Shown: piece by piece, positions 36,001-48,000 of the stretch | Numbering within the stretch: the stretch's first letter is position 1 | Layout of the letters: every line of letters begins with the position of its first letter | Assembly (NCBI GenBank): GCA_013397435.1 | Contig: VZRG01002549.1 | Span: 1 to 64,000, forward strand | Origin: Erythrocercus mccallii | Taxonomy: Eukaryota > Chordata > Aves > Passeriformes > Dicruridae | DNA length: 64,000 nt | Reading direction: 5' to 3' | Translations under genes and position numbers: made by a program | The notes under the pieces: model-generated | Told to the model about the DNA's origin: nothing | Seen by the model: only the letters and a program-made list of their open reading frames with translations | Databases searched by the model: none

Positions 36001-39000
36001 GAGCATGGAAGAGCCAGTTGTAAAAGGCAAGGCAATAGTAATCAGAAGAATGGGGAAACTCCTGAAACAATTTTTTCCGTGGGCAAAGCTGGCACGGGAG
36101 TCACCCGAAGGAGAGGGATTATGGCAGTGACTGTGTTGGCTCTACCTAAACCTTCCACGTTCCACATGGCAGGTATTTGGCCTTCACCAATCCCACTGGA
36201 AGCTTTGGAAAGGACATGGCTGATTCCTGCCTCTGCCAGGAATAACTTGCTTCCTATAACTTGGGATCATATTTGCTTTTTGCATGGATGTCATGCTCAT
36301 CCTGGTACTGACAGTGCCCATCTTTCTCCTGTTACTTCCAAATGCTGATCTCAGTAACCGCATCTTTTCTTATTTTTAGGAACTGGCAGCATGGCCTTGT
36401 AGTTTGTACCACTGAACTCCCATCTGCTTCAAGTACTCTGAACATCAAGGTCACCAGATAGTCTATTTTGTCTCACTCAACATAAGATATTACTTGAAAA
36501 TAAAAATTCTGTGTGATCTGTCAAGTACAACCAGGTCTACAGACTTGCATCACTCTCATAAGATTTAGTTCAGATACCAGATAAAAGACTCTGGTTGGAA
36601 ATGAACAAGTCTGAACTAACTTATTTCCAGTGAAGGGTTCAACTGATGGTAAAATATGCCTCACAATCTCAAGTAGATGCCACTTAATCATTTGCATTTG
36701 AAACCTGACAGTGATGTGTTACATGGCATGAAAGAAAATATCTAAAATATCATTCTAAAGTAAGGGCTTGCAAACAGCAGAGAGCACAATTTGGCCCTCC
36801 AGCAGCCAGGGTTGGCTGAAACATGCTCCAGTCCAAGACTGCACATGTAAATAATTCAATTATCTCATATCCACTGTCTGCTGAATGTACAGTTCAAAAA
36901 GCTCAGCTCTCCATCCCAATCAGTCACAATAATTATGATTTTAAATGCCTTCTTTCCACCTCACTCACTCATTTCCATGTACTCAGGGGTGAGTCCAGCG
37001 AAGGGCTCCAGGTTATAGTCCACTTCATAGCGCTGCTTTTTCTTCATGTGCTCTTCATGGTCTAGAGAACGCCGACGCTTCAATTTCAAGTATCGTATAA
37101 ACTTCTTCATTTTTCTGAGGGAAATGGAGACAATTTGCTGAGCATTCCATTCTGCTCACTCAGTGCTCATTTCTCAGTTATTTTACATTACCAGGCACAA
37201 TAATTTAAAAAAAGAAAGCAAAGAAGTTGCTACTTACGGGATGCCAATCTCAAACAAATTGTTCTGGATCAGCTGCTTGCCCAACATGATAATACTGAGC
37301 TGGATACACAACTCCATTAGGCAACCTCCTGGGGCACACTAGGGTGGACAGAGGAGAGGTCAGTCAGAACATCTCCTCCACCCCATCCATCCAACATGAT
37401 CCCAATCAGGATAGAAATTCAATTACCTCCTCCATTCGGAAGGAATGGAAAATGTAGACGTAGTCGCCTGGACGTCCAACAAATCTAGGGCACAATGGTT
37501 ACAGTTAAAAACATCAGATGTATTTTATACTTTCAGTATTTGATTCTTAAAGTAATTTATGTCTTACTCCATGCCTCTGAGTGGGATGTTTAATCCTAAA
37601 AAGCCCTCCAACAAGCTGAAACCCCGAACAATTCATTCATTGCTCACCGGCCTTTGAAGAAAGCCACATAGAAAATGGGGGTGTAGGCATTGACAAATTT
37701 CAGCAGGAAAGCCTTGAAAATCAGCCGCTCCTCGAAGTTCTTGTCAGTCTTTGGTACCTCTGGAACCAATGGGACATGGATGAGAAACATTAAGGAATTA
37801 TCCTACCTGGAGACGTTTCAAGATCTTATAAATGTGGGTTTTAGAGAACATCAGCCACCTTTAAAACAAAGGGATATATACGTATAGTGCTATATATATA
37901 TACATACAAAAGCAGAATGGCTTTTATATGTATACATGTGTCCCAGTCAGACACCAGTCAGACACGTTACAACAGCAATTCCAACTTCATTCCACACCTG
38001 CCTTGTTGGAACCCTGGTCACTGAGAATTTTAGATTTTCTGTGCTGACAGGCACTGACCCCCAAGCAAACACTGCATTTGACCTGAGGTCATGGAGAAAG
38101 CTTCCAAAATTGAATGATAGCACTGGGATTATGGGTAGGTCTAGTTTGAATGGAAGTGTGTAATATCACAGGGTGGAAAACTTGAAGTTTTAGGTTTTAG
38201 AATATAGTAATATATATAAAGCAAGATGGATGTTTTAGGGTGAAGGCCAGTCCTTCTTTTTTACCTTCTTCTTCATGGGTCTGGGTGGTATTTTGTAATT
38301 GGATAGAAAAGCCTGCATTGTGGGATACGGGTGGTTGGTTATTGGGTTAAAAGTAAAAATAATTTAGGTATAATTTCTTAATTGGACAGTCTATCCTTAA
38401 AAGGCCTTGTAGAGAGAGAGATATGGCTCCATTTTTTAGTTTGTTAGCTAGAAGTGCTTCAGAATTCACAGTTTGTGAGACTGTAATATAGGTAAGAATT
38501 AATAAACATCTGACTCCAAACAAGAAACACCGTCTGGCGCATTTAATCCCGACTGGAATAAAGAAGATGAAACGCAACACTGCCTGGCCTTCATGCCAAC
38601 CACTTGTAGATGGGCGAAAACTTAACCTGAAAAGATTTTTGGACCTTCCATTACTGACAATTTTTTGGAAATAATAAAAAAAAAAAAGAAAAGGAGTTCC
38701 ACAGTGGAATTTTAGTCACAAATTTGACTGTCCTTGGCGTTGCTCATGTGCCTCAGTGACCTGGGTGCCCTGATTTAACCCCCTTGTGGCGAGCTGAGGA
38801 TTCCAACGCACCGATCTGCGTGAGCCACCTGGCGATGCAGCCGTACACCTCGTCCAGGATGATGATGACCACCAGGTTGATGATGACGGCGGTGGCGGTG
38901 ACGGTGACACGGACACTGGAGCGCCCCGAGGGCGTGGAGCTGATGGCCAGGGCAGCGGCCGTGGAGATCCTGTAGATGATCACTCCGAACACGATGGCAA

Positions 39001-42000
39001 ATGTCAGCCCAACCTGTGAGGAAGAACCACCCAAAACCTCACCAAAGATTTACCTTTCAACACTTGGTTTGGGATTTAGGAATAACCTTAAAAATGGGGC
39101 CTGTGGGCCACACCCCAAGTCCACCCAATACTGCATTAAGGCTTTGATGAACTGTGGGAAAGGACCCTCTTTTGTTACTTGAAGATCACATGAAAAAGAA
39201 TGATACCATGATGCCACAATCACAGGCAAAAAGCTTGGTTTTTTTTAAAGGCACCTAAATGTAAACTCTATGCTTAGCAGTATTAAAAAATACTACATAT
39301 TACTAATAAATTCTAATATTACTAATAAATATTAATAAATTCTAAAATACTATATATTACTCATGAATATAAATAATGATTGTCATTAACATAAACACTA
39401 ATATTAAAAGTATTAGTGGGCTTGCTTTCAGCCCTGACACCAGCAGCATATACACATGGTATTTCCTCTGTGAAAAACAAAACCCCCCAAATTTGAAATA
39501 AATAGGTGTATTTCAGCTTTACTCTCCACACCGGCCTTCAAATCCCTTACTCAGGCTTGCCATGCTCCCATAATCACAAACTGAAATTAAATCTAATTAA
39601 ATCAACACACCTCCTGTCACAGAAAAATCTCTCTCAGTTTTTCACTGCTTAAATAGAGGAATGACTTTAAAACATGATTCTCAAAATGTACCGATTCTTC
39701 AGCTGAGCATATGAGATTTGCTGCATTTCTGTTCTCTGAAAATACAAATATTAAAAAAACCTAACCCTAAACCAAAATCTCTACTCCAAAAAAACCCCAA
39801 ATTAATGGACTTAGTCTGGGAAATTTTACCTTTGGAAAGGGTTTATGCTTTTTTTATATATATCTGCCAATCTGTTCCATGACTTGAATTATTATTATTT
39901 CTGTCAACATTTGTTTTAAATGCTGATGCTTTATCAGCAAATGGAAGATGGCTGTTCTCATCATTATTTTACCTTTTCCTTGAATTAAGTGCTCTGTTTG
40001 CAATTCTCCTGTTAGATGGTATAGCTCCAAATTTGACTGATTTATTAAAAATCGTTGCAATTATGATTGCAACTGGCAACATCATTTCTTTCCTAAAGTT
40101 TGATTATAAAAATGATGACCACTTTCTGAGAGGGCTCTCTGTACTTCTTCAGTTTCATCCAGTCAATGGTGTGGGAATTTCCATTTGTGTGCCCTCATTT
40201 TCCCCTACCCTATTTGAATATTCTTTTTTCTTTATTGGAAAGAGGCAGCAAAGTAGAAATTCAAGCTCTTGAAAAGATTTTAGGTCATAAACCAGTAAAA
40301 TGCTTGAATTTTTCACTGGAAAAAAGCCATTTTGAACTACATCCACCTGATAAAGTTTCTATCACTTCTCTTCCATACAATGACTTAGTAATAAAAATTT
40401 CAGGTTTTGCCAGGTGATGCTTACCATGAAGATGATGCCAACAAAATTGGTTAGATAGGCTGGAAAACGGTCCTTCCATGTCAGCTTCTCTTTATCCGTC
40501 TAAAATTTTATTTGGGGGGGAAAAAAAGTACATTTAATAAAGAAGGAGAGTGTGATTCTGCACGTGTGATGAAAACAGAGAGGGGAAAGAAAATGCTGGC
40601 AAAACCACAACCACTTAGAAGATGCAGACACAGTGTTTACAGCCACAATTCCACACAGGCAAATTGTTTACTCCGTATCCAGGTTCAGAGTGGTTGAGCG
40701 CCTGTGCTGGGAGTATAAATAAACCAGATTTTTCTGTGTACTTTTTGAAGGAAACATGCAAATAGGCTGTCACAAGCCATGAAGTAAGGTCTCTTGCTGT
40801 TAAATATTTTCTTTTGCTTTCCCTAGAAAAATATTTGCAGCTCTGCTGTTGCACAACTGGTTCCACTGAAATACAGGTTTAAGTATTAAATTAATTTATG
40901 CTAAAGAGTAGTTCCAAGGTGAACACTCAGTTGATAGGGAAGATTTAGTTTTGGTGTGTGGTAAGACTTGAAATTCCTTTGATATGAGTGATTTTTAATT
41001 TTACCTGGCTATTCCCATGGTATTCAATGGACGACACTAATAGGAATTATAGAAGTGGGGCTGGAATGAGGTGATCTTTAACATCCCTTCCAACCCAAAC
41101 CATTTTGTTCTTTTCTATATAACAACTCTGTATATTCTCTGAATTCTCTAAATCCAGTCAATCAGCCACTGCCTGAATTTTGGCTACAAAATATTCATTT
41201 AGAAGAGCATTGCTCCTCTGGAGTCCTTCACCAACTTGGATGCCTGGAATTGTTTCGAAACACCAGAAAATGAACAGCAAAAGGAACGTCGCAGAGGATG
41301 ATGCACACATAATGCACATAAAAATATTGCTCAAAATCTATTTTTATGACATGCATATTGTCTCAGGGAAGGACAAGTGGCTCTTTCAACACATGGCCCA
41401 TGCTCCTCTGCAAAACATAACATCCAGGATGGGAAATCTAAGATTAGCCATGCAGTGCCATTCCCAACTCATAGCGTCCCAAAAAGTGCTGAAGGAACGA
41501 GGGGAGGAAGGGCAAGAAACCCAGAACTGAATGTGAATATTAAACAAAGGTTCAACAGCCAAAACCAAATTGATTTGTGTCTTCCATAATTACTCATAAT
41601 TTGAGTTTCTTCACAAGTTTGAATAAAAAGAACCAATTTCACCCCAGCCATGACTGTCTTAACTCTTTGTCTCCATTTGTTTGCTGTCTCTTCTGGAAAA
41701 TATCGGTGCTTCTGATTGCAGTCAAAGGAAACAGAAAAGGGTTGGGCAATATGGCATTACAAAGCACTGCTCAGTTAATTCCATTAGTTAATTCTATATT
41801 CTCCACTGACACAGCACTTTAGCACAAGTGAATGCTCTGTTAGTTTGCTTAAGGCTTTGTGTTTCAGCTTTAAGTTAATAAAATAAAACAGCAGCAAAAG
41901 AGAAAGGCTTGCCCCAAATCCTAGCGAACATCAGGCAATCCTGCAAAGGATATCCCTTTTTAATACAGGATTGTGCTCTGCTATCACTTTTATGAGGTGT

Positions 42001-45000
42001 AAAGAATGTCCAAATTTTTTTTTTCCTTTAAATTTTTTTAATAAGACTTCTCTTGAAAAAGCTATAAACCATTTTGGTTTAGCTTTGGATATTTTTTCTT
42101 TAAGGTTTCCTAGTCTTACAACTGTCGAATTTGAACTTTAACACACTAGATCCCAATGAAAGATAACCACCAAGTCTTTCAGAAAAAAACCTCTTTTTCT
42201 CACGTTTCCCAAATTAGTAACATCCAAATTGAACACAGCCCAAAAACTTATAAATAGTCTGGTTAAAAAAAAAAAATCCTTTCTTAATTGCTCAACTTTC
42301 ATTCTCCAGTATTAGAGGGCCACCATTCATTAATTGTCTGACTAGTCTTCCATATTTAAGATCCAAATTCTGCTTATACTCAAAAGTACAGCAAGTTACA
42401 GATTTTTAGCAGAAAACAGTAAAGTCTGTATCCAAAATTGTTTATCCATCCTATCATAGTGCAGCAACCCAAATTTTTTCTCTTCTGCAAGGGATTTAAA
42501 AAGGGATTTGATTTGCTTATGGCCCTGAACCACTTATGCACAGCACCCTATACATTAATGGGAACACACCGCCAGCAGTTCTGGAGCATCTTTTAAGAGG
42601 GGCCCAGTGGTACTCAAGTATAAATTTACTTTAGCACTCATCTATATGTGCAGCCCCTAAAGAGTGTAAATGTTATTGCAGTTGTATTTTCACAGAGTAG
42701 TCATAAAATCCCAGTTTAGGAAACGGTTCCACGTTGTGGCGTCACTGGCAACAGACACAAGAGAGGAAATTCTGCCAAATTTTATGCTGGAGCTTTTACT
42801 TCTCTCATGAAAACCACAGCACACAAATGGCTGACTTCTTGCTGTGAAGGAGGAATAACCTCAGGTAGGATGGGGGCACCAGTGTGCAGGGGAGAAAAGG
42901 AGCTTTTCCAAATCTTTCTGCTGCTGTCAGGAAAGGAGTTCCAGCTCCAGCGGAAGGGCAGGGAAGCTGCTTGTAGGGATTGCACCATCCCTTGGCAAGA
43001 GGCAGGTGCTCCGGGTGACTGGCAGCACCTTTCCCACGGTGATTTAAAGAGCAGGTTCAGAGCATAAGTGAGCACTGCCTCGTTCAGTGGGATGAAAGGG
43101 AAAGCTGTGTTTTTAAAAGGCAGAAAGTTATTGCCAAAGCTGGAATTTGGCGTGGAAATCGGAGTTAGTACTCTTCATTAATATTTTTATTTGCAGACAA
43201 AGTCCAGCAAGACAGAGAACTTCTGAGAGGCTTTAGGTACTTTTACTGCACAGAACAAGATGGTTACAATTTGTTACAGTTTTCTGAAACCTGATTTATT
43301 ACAATTTTCTCAAACTTGATTTATTAGCGTTAGAGGAGCACCTTTTTGATGAGGCTCAATTAGTTTCCTTGAGCCATACTCCTGAATCTAATTAGTAAAG
43401 GTATTTCTAGATTTAATCAGGTCTTGTGCCTGGCAGACCCTGAGCATCTCATGTATGGATGAAGACACCTGGAATTTAAACACAGTGAGCACTGCCTATT
43501 TTTTTACCTATTTCTTAGTCTTGGCTCACTACCTGCTGTAACAACCTTCTTTTTCATACATGAAAGAAATTAATATTTTTATCATACCTCTTTATGTTTG
43601 TGTTCTTTTCTCAATGACTTTTCTAAAACTTTCGCTTCGTATTCTGCTCTTGGATGATCCTGTGAAAGAAGTCATATTTAATAAAAAAGCAACATCACTT
43701 TTTTCTCAATCAGCTACAGATGAACTCTCTGCAGGTTGATTTCCTGATAATTTCTGAGTTTTCTAACTGAATTCCAATTCACTTGGTATGTAATTCATGT
43801 CAATTGATAGTTGAATGTTAAAATAGTTAAAAATAGTTAAAATAGTTTAAAATGTTAAATCCTTTCTCTACAGGAGCAACTGCAGAATGATTTGGACAGC
43901 AATGTGCAGTGCTGTGTAGATTAAATTTAATATATGAGATATGCAGCACAACCTGCAGACAGCATGGCTCATGATGCTTGGATTTTAGTTACCTCTATTT
44001 TTGATAAAAGTTAAATGCCATTAACTAATTTCGGTGGCCCTCAGCTGATGAGGGGATTAATTTTCTGCGGTAGGTATGCAAAATACTTGGCTTTGGGATC
44101 CCATAAAATTGTCATTTGGGGTGTTCCCCTTATTCTGTCCTGGACACCATCCACAGATTCTCCATCTGCATTGCGGGAGAAGGTGCAGGAAACACTTGGA
44201 AGTAAGAGACAGCCAAAGGATTGAGGAAGATTCATGGATTCAGAATTCCCAATAATTACACATTCACAAAAGAGTCAGAATTCAAAGTTATGCATTGGAT
44301 GGGAAACAGAACAGAGCTGAAAAAAGTCTGAACAAGTGGAGAGGGGAAGGGTGTAAAGGCAAAGCAATCAGTGGGAGTTCCAAAGAAAATCTGATGCTTG
44401 AAAAAGGAGAAATGGAGATCAAAAGATGGCATTCATCAGTAGATATGGAATAAAAAAGGTAGGAGCAATTTAAAAAAAAAAATGTTTTCCAAACCTTGAC
44501 TGCCTCCTTCAGGAAACCAGAAAAAACCCACGAAAAACAAGAAAAAACAAAAACAAATAAACAAAAAATTGATTACTGAACTGTTGCAGGTCATATGATA
44601 TTTATATACTAAAAGTTACATGAAACAAACATAGGTACAGTGGATGGTTAGTCACTACCAGAGAAAACCCAGTCTATACATGTTCTATATTAATTAACTT
44701 TACTGGAAGTATTCTGTGAAGCAGGCATCCCTAAAAACATCAGAAAATGAGATACTTTGTGCTTTAGCATTTCACTCAAACCCCTGACTGTTCAACATGA
44801 TTCTGGCTTAAATTTCCCCCAAATCAGCAACAGGAGAATCTTAAATTCTTGAATTAAATTCATGCTAAACCTACGACTGTATTATTTATCACTGACCACC
44901 AAAAACGGGGAATAAAATATACAGGATTGACAGCTGCTGGTTTGGCTGTGCAGAGCTCTGAACTCAGACATGAAGCAGACATTGGAAAGATACACTTAAT

Positions 45001-48000
45001 CCTCTCCACTTTCATGGATGCTAACAAGTTACCAAAAATAAAGGAGCATATAGCCTCCAGGAAATTAATCCCTATATTGTCCCCCAGAAAATAGGTATGG
45101 ACCAGCACAGAGCCTACTGACACAGGGCACCTAAATATATTATGGAGGAGATAAACATATTAAGGGGAGATAATTCCAGCAGAAAGGCTCTGGGGGCGAG
45201 GGGAGCGGTGGTTGTGCCAGGCTCAGCGAGCTGCAGGGTGTCAAACCCAGGGAGGGCTGGTGAGGTTTGTGTTTCACGTGAGCAGTATTTGTTGTGTATC
45301 TATTTAGGACATCTAGAGATGTGGCAAGGGAGGTCATACTTCTTTTAATAACAACAGCGGGGCAAGGCTGGGGGCTGGGACTGTGCTCTGCTCTGGGAAC
45401 CTTTATTTTCTGTAAAGAGGCAAAATCGAAACCAAAAAGGTGGGAAACAGTTTCTCAGCTGACTGAGGATTTTCTCTCCTTTCCTTCTAAAACTTCACTG
45501 ACTTTGAAGATCTTTTTTCATACAGATTTGGCCCTTTTCTCCTTCATGCTCTTTAGCAGATTTAGTATAAACCTGGCCAGGGATATTACTTTTTTTTCCT
45601 TCAGCCACTGCAAAAAACTCCACCACCTCCACACTCTGTCCCTCCCCATGCCTCAAGCCCACATGTCTGGCAATGCTTTCTGAGGTATTTTCCAAGTCAG
45701 GGCTTGATCCTGCATCGTTAAAGTTAATAGGAATTTTTCAGTGCTTTTTTTACAGTGCTGTAACTTTATCAGCTTCAATGCACTCATTTCTGATTTACAG
45801 CAGTGTGTGATGAATGAGGTCCTTGGCTCTTGGCACCCTGACTTCAGCCCAGCAGAAGGTCTGAGCTGTATATTCCATGCCTACACTGCTAGGTGTGACC
45901 CCACACTTCAAAAAAAAAAAAAGTCACATTTTGTGGCTATACAATTACGTTCCCATGGCAACAGGACCAGATGAGTCATGCCCTTGCTACAAAAACCTCA
46001 AACGGTTCATGTATAGGGATTTTCCTTCCTCCTATAGGATGGAACCCTCCCAGGAACATGAGGCAAAGTCTGTAAGGTCAGGGCAACAGCAGGGTGGAAG
46101 GCAAAGAGTCAGAACTGAAGGGACAAACCTCCTCCTCTTCAAACCCAGTCAGGTCCCACCTGTAGTTGAGGCGCATCTGTTTTCTCTTCCAGTGCTCCAT
46201 AAAGGTGGCAGCTGAAACAACAGTTTAGCATATAACACAGATTATCAGAGAACTTCATTTCTGTTTTCTTTTATTCAGCAGTCAGGTCTGGCTGGAAAAC
46301 ACTGATGTGCCAGGAGCCAAATGTTTTACCCAGGTGAGCTGAAAAAAAGGCCATTTATTACATACACAGCCTCATGTAGGAAGATGCCTGAAATTTTTAA
46401 GGGGTCTAAGAAAGCCAGGCAGCCAAACTTATTTAAATATTTGTATGTGTGACTAATGATATTATTGGTCTTCAATTGCATATCGTTTCATCTGTGAGTC
46501 CAAAAAACCTGAATCTTATCTGTTCAAAATAGGAATGATTTCACTTAGAGTGATGGCAGATCATTCCCTCAAAGATATCAAGATAAAGCATTTTTGTATA
46601 ATTATAATTACATCCACCTAGTGGCCACAATAGTGTGGTTGGCTGTAATCATCACACTCAATTGCAAACACTCTTGTGAAAGCTGCATGTGGGCAGGCGT
46701 GAAAGAGGAAGCCTTTAAGAGTTTTAATCATTAAAAACTCAGCCATTTTCTTTTTGATGGAGATGGCTTAGAGAAAAAAACCCTGTTAAAGCAATTCTTG
46801 AGTCCTCATGAATGATCCCTGTCTATATCAGTCTATCTGCCCCTGAGACCGAGCGAGTTCTCAGAGGACATATTTAGTTGCTGGGAATACACCAGTGTTG
46901 TATAATAAATAAGTGGTTATGAAAGAGGCAAGTCTACCAAGAAATGGTGTTCCCAGGGGAGCTTCCCACAGTGAGTATTAACAGATGTGCTCAGAAATGT
47001 TCGCATCCAGAAAAAACAGAGGCAGGGAGAGGGTAACAAAGTTGAACAGAGAGGGAAGGACACCCTCTTGACTGGAGCCAGGCTGGGGCCATGACATTCA
47101 TTCGCCTTCCAAGCGAAACTCTCATGTGGAAAAGTGACAGCTGAGCCCCTTCACAAGCCACAGCGTTCCTGTGAGTCAGGGTGGCCAGAGCTGCGTCTTG
47201 AGAGGGTCCCTGTCTCAAGGACCTGGAATTGCCTGTGCTCTCCTCACCGCTGGCAGTTCTCACGCTGGGTGGGGGCTGCAGCTTCCATTTACAGCCAGAG
47301 ATATGGCAAATGAACCAGATGCTACTGGAAATCCTCCCGTGGCACTGCATTACAGCAGGGCAAAAGGAGACGAGAGTGTCTGGAATGCTGGGTTGTTTTG
47401 GGAGCCCTGGGGGAAGGTGCCAGGGAGCTGCATCCCTGCTCTGCCAAGAGCACCTGCACTTGCCTATTTCAACTGTTACGTGAATTTAACAACACGAATT
47501 CAAAACTACGTGGAGAAAGTTCTTCGTTTTCCAGTTGAAAAAGACCTTTTTGAAACAACGTTTGTTTTATATGGTATTGTACCACAATAAAACTTTATGT
47601 TGACTCCAAAGAGCTTGAGGAGTTTGACATCCCACTTCAAAACCCTCTCAGATTTTGTGCAGGGCCCAGAACTTGGCTTCTGCCTATCTGCCTTACTTTG
47701 CACAAGAGTATAAAAAAATGGAGGAAGAGACCCATGGTTGCTTGCTGTGGAAAGGGAGCTAAACTTTTACTTTTTGGACAAGAGGATAACATGCCATGTG
47801 GGGCTCACAATAACAGTAAATGAGGGAGACACTTGACTTTCCTTGTAGTACTTGATAATAATCTCTCAGTGCTGCATCTAAAACAATGTTATCCCAAACA
47901 CAGACCCCAGCCAAAAATTAAAATTAAATTACGCTGAATTGCACTTAAATCAGTTGAGATGAATGGTAATGTACAAACAGCTCCCTATGTACTGGAAGAG

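Noticed and set aside
39240..39420. AT-rich stretch as a possible matrix attachment or origin element
   Set aside because: It is a degenerate TAATAAAT low-complexity tract, and composition alone does not support a function.
46170..46180. CAG|GTGGGA donor inside the ANO1 EEEE exon as the true exon end
   Set aside because: The conserved WDLTGFEEEE continues past it in frame, so the normal exon must end at the weaker GTTTGT.
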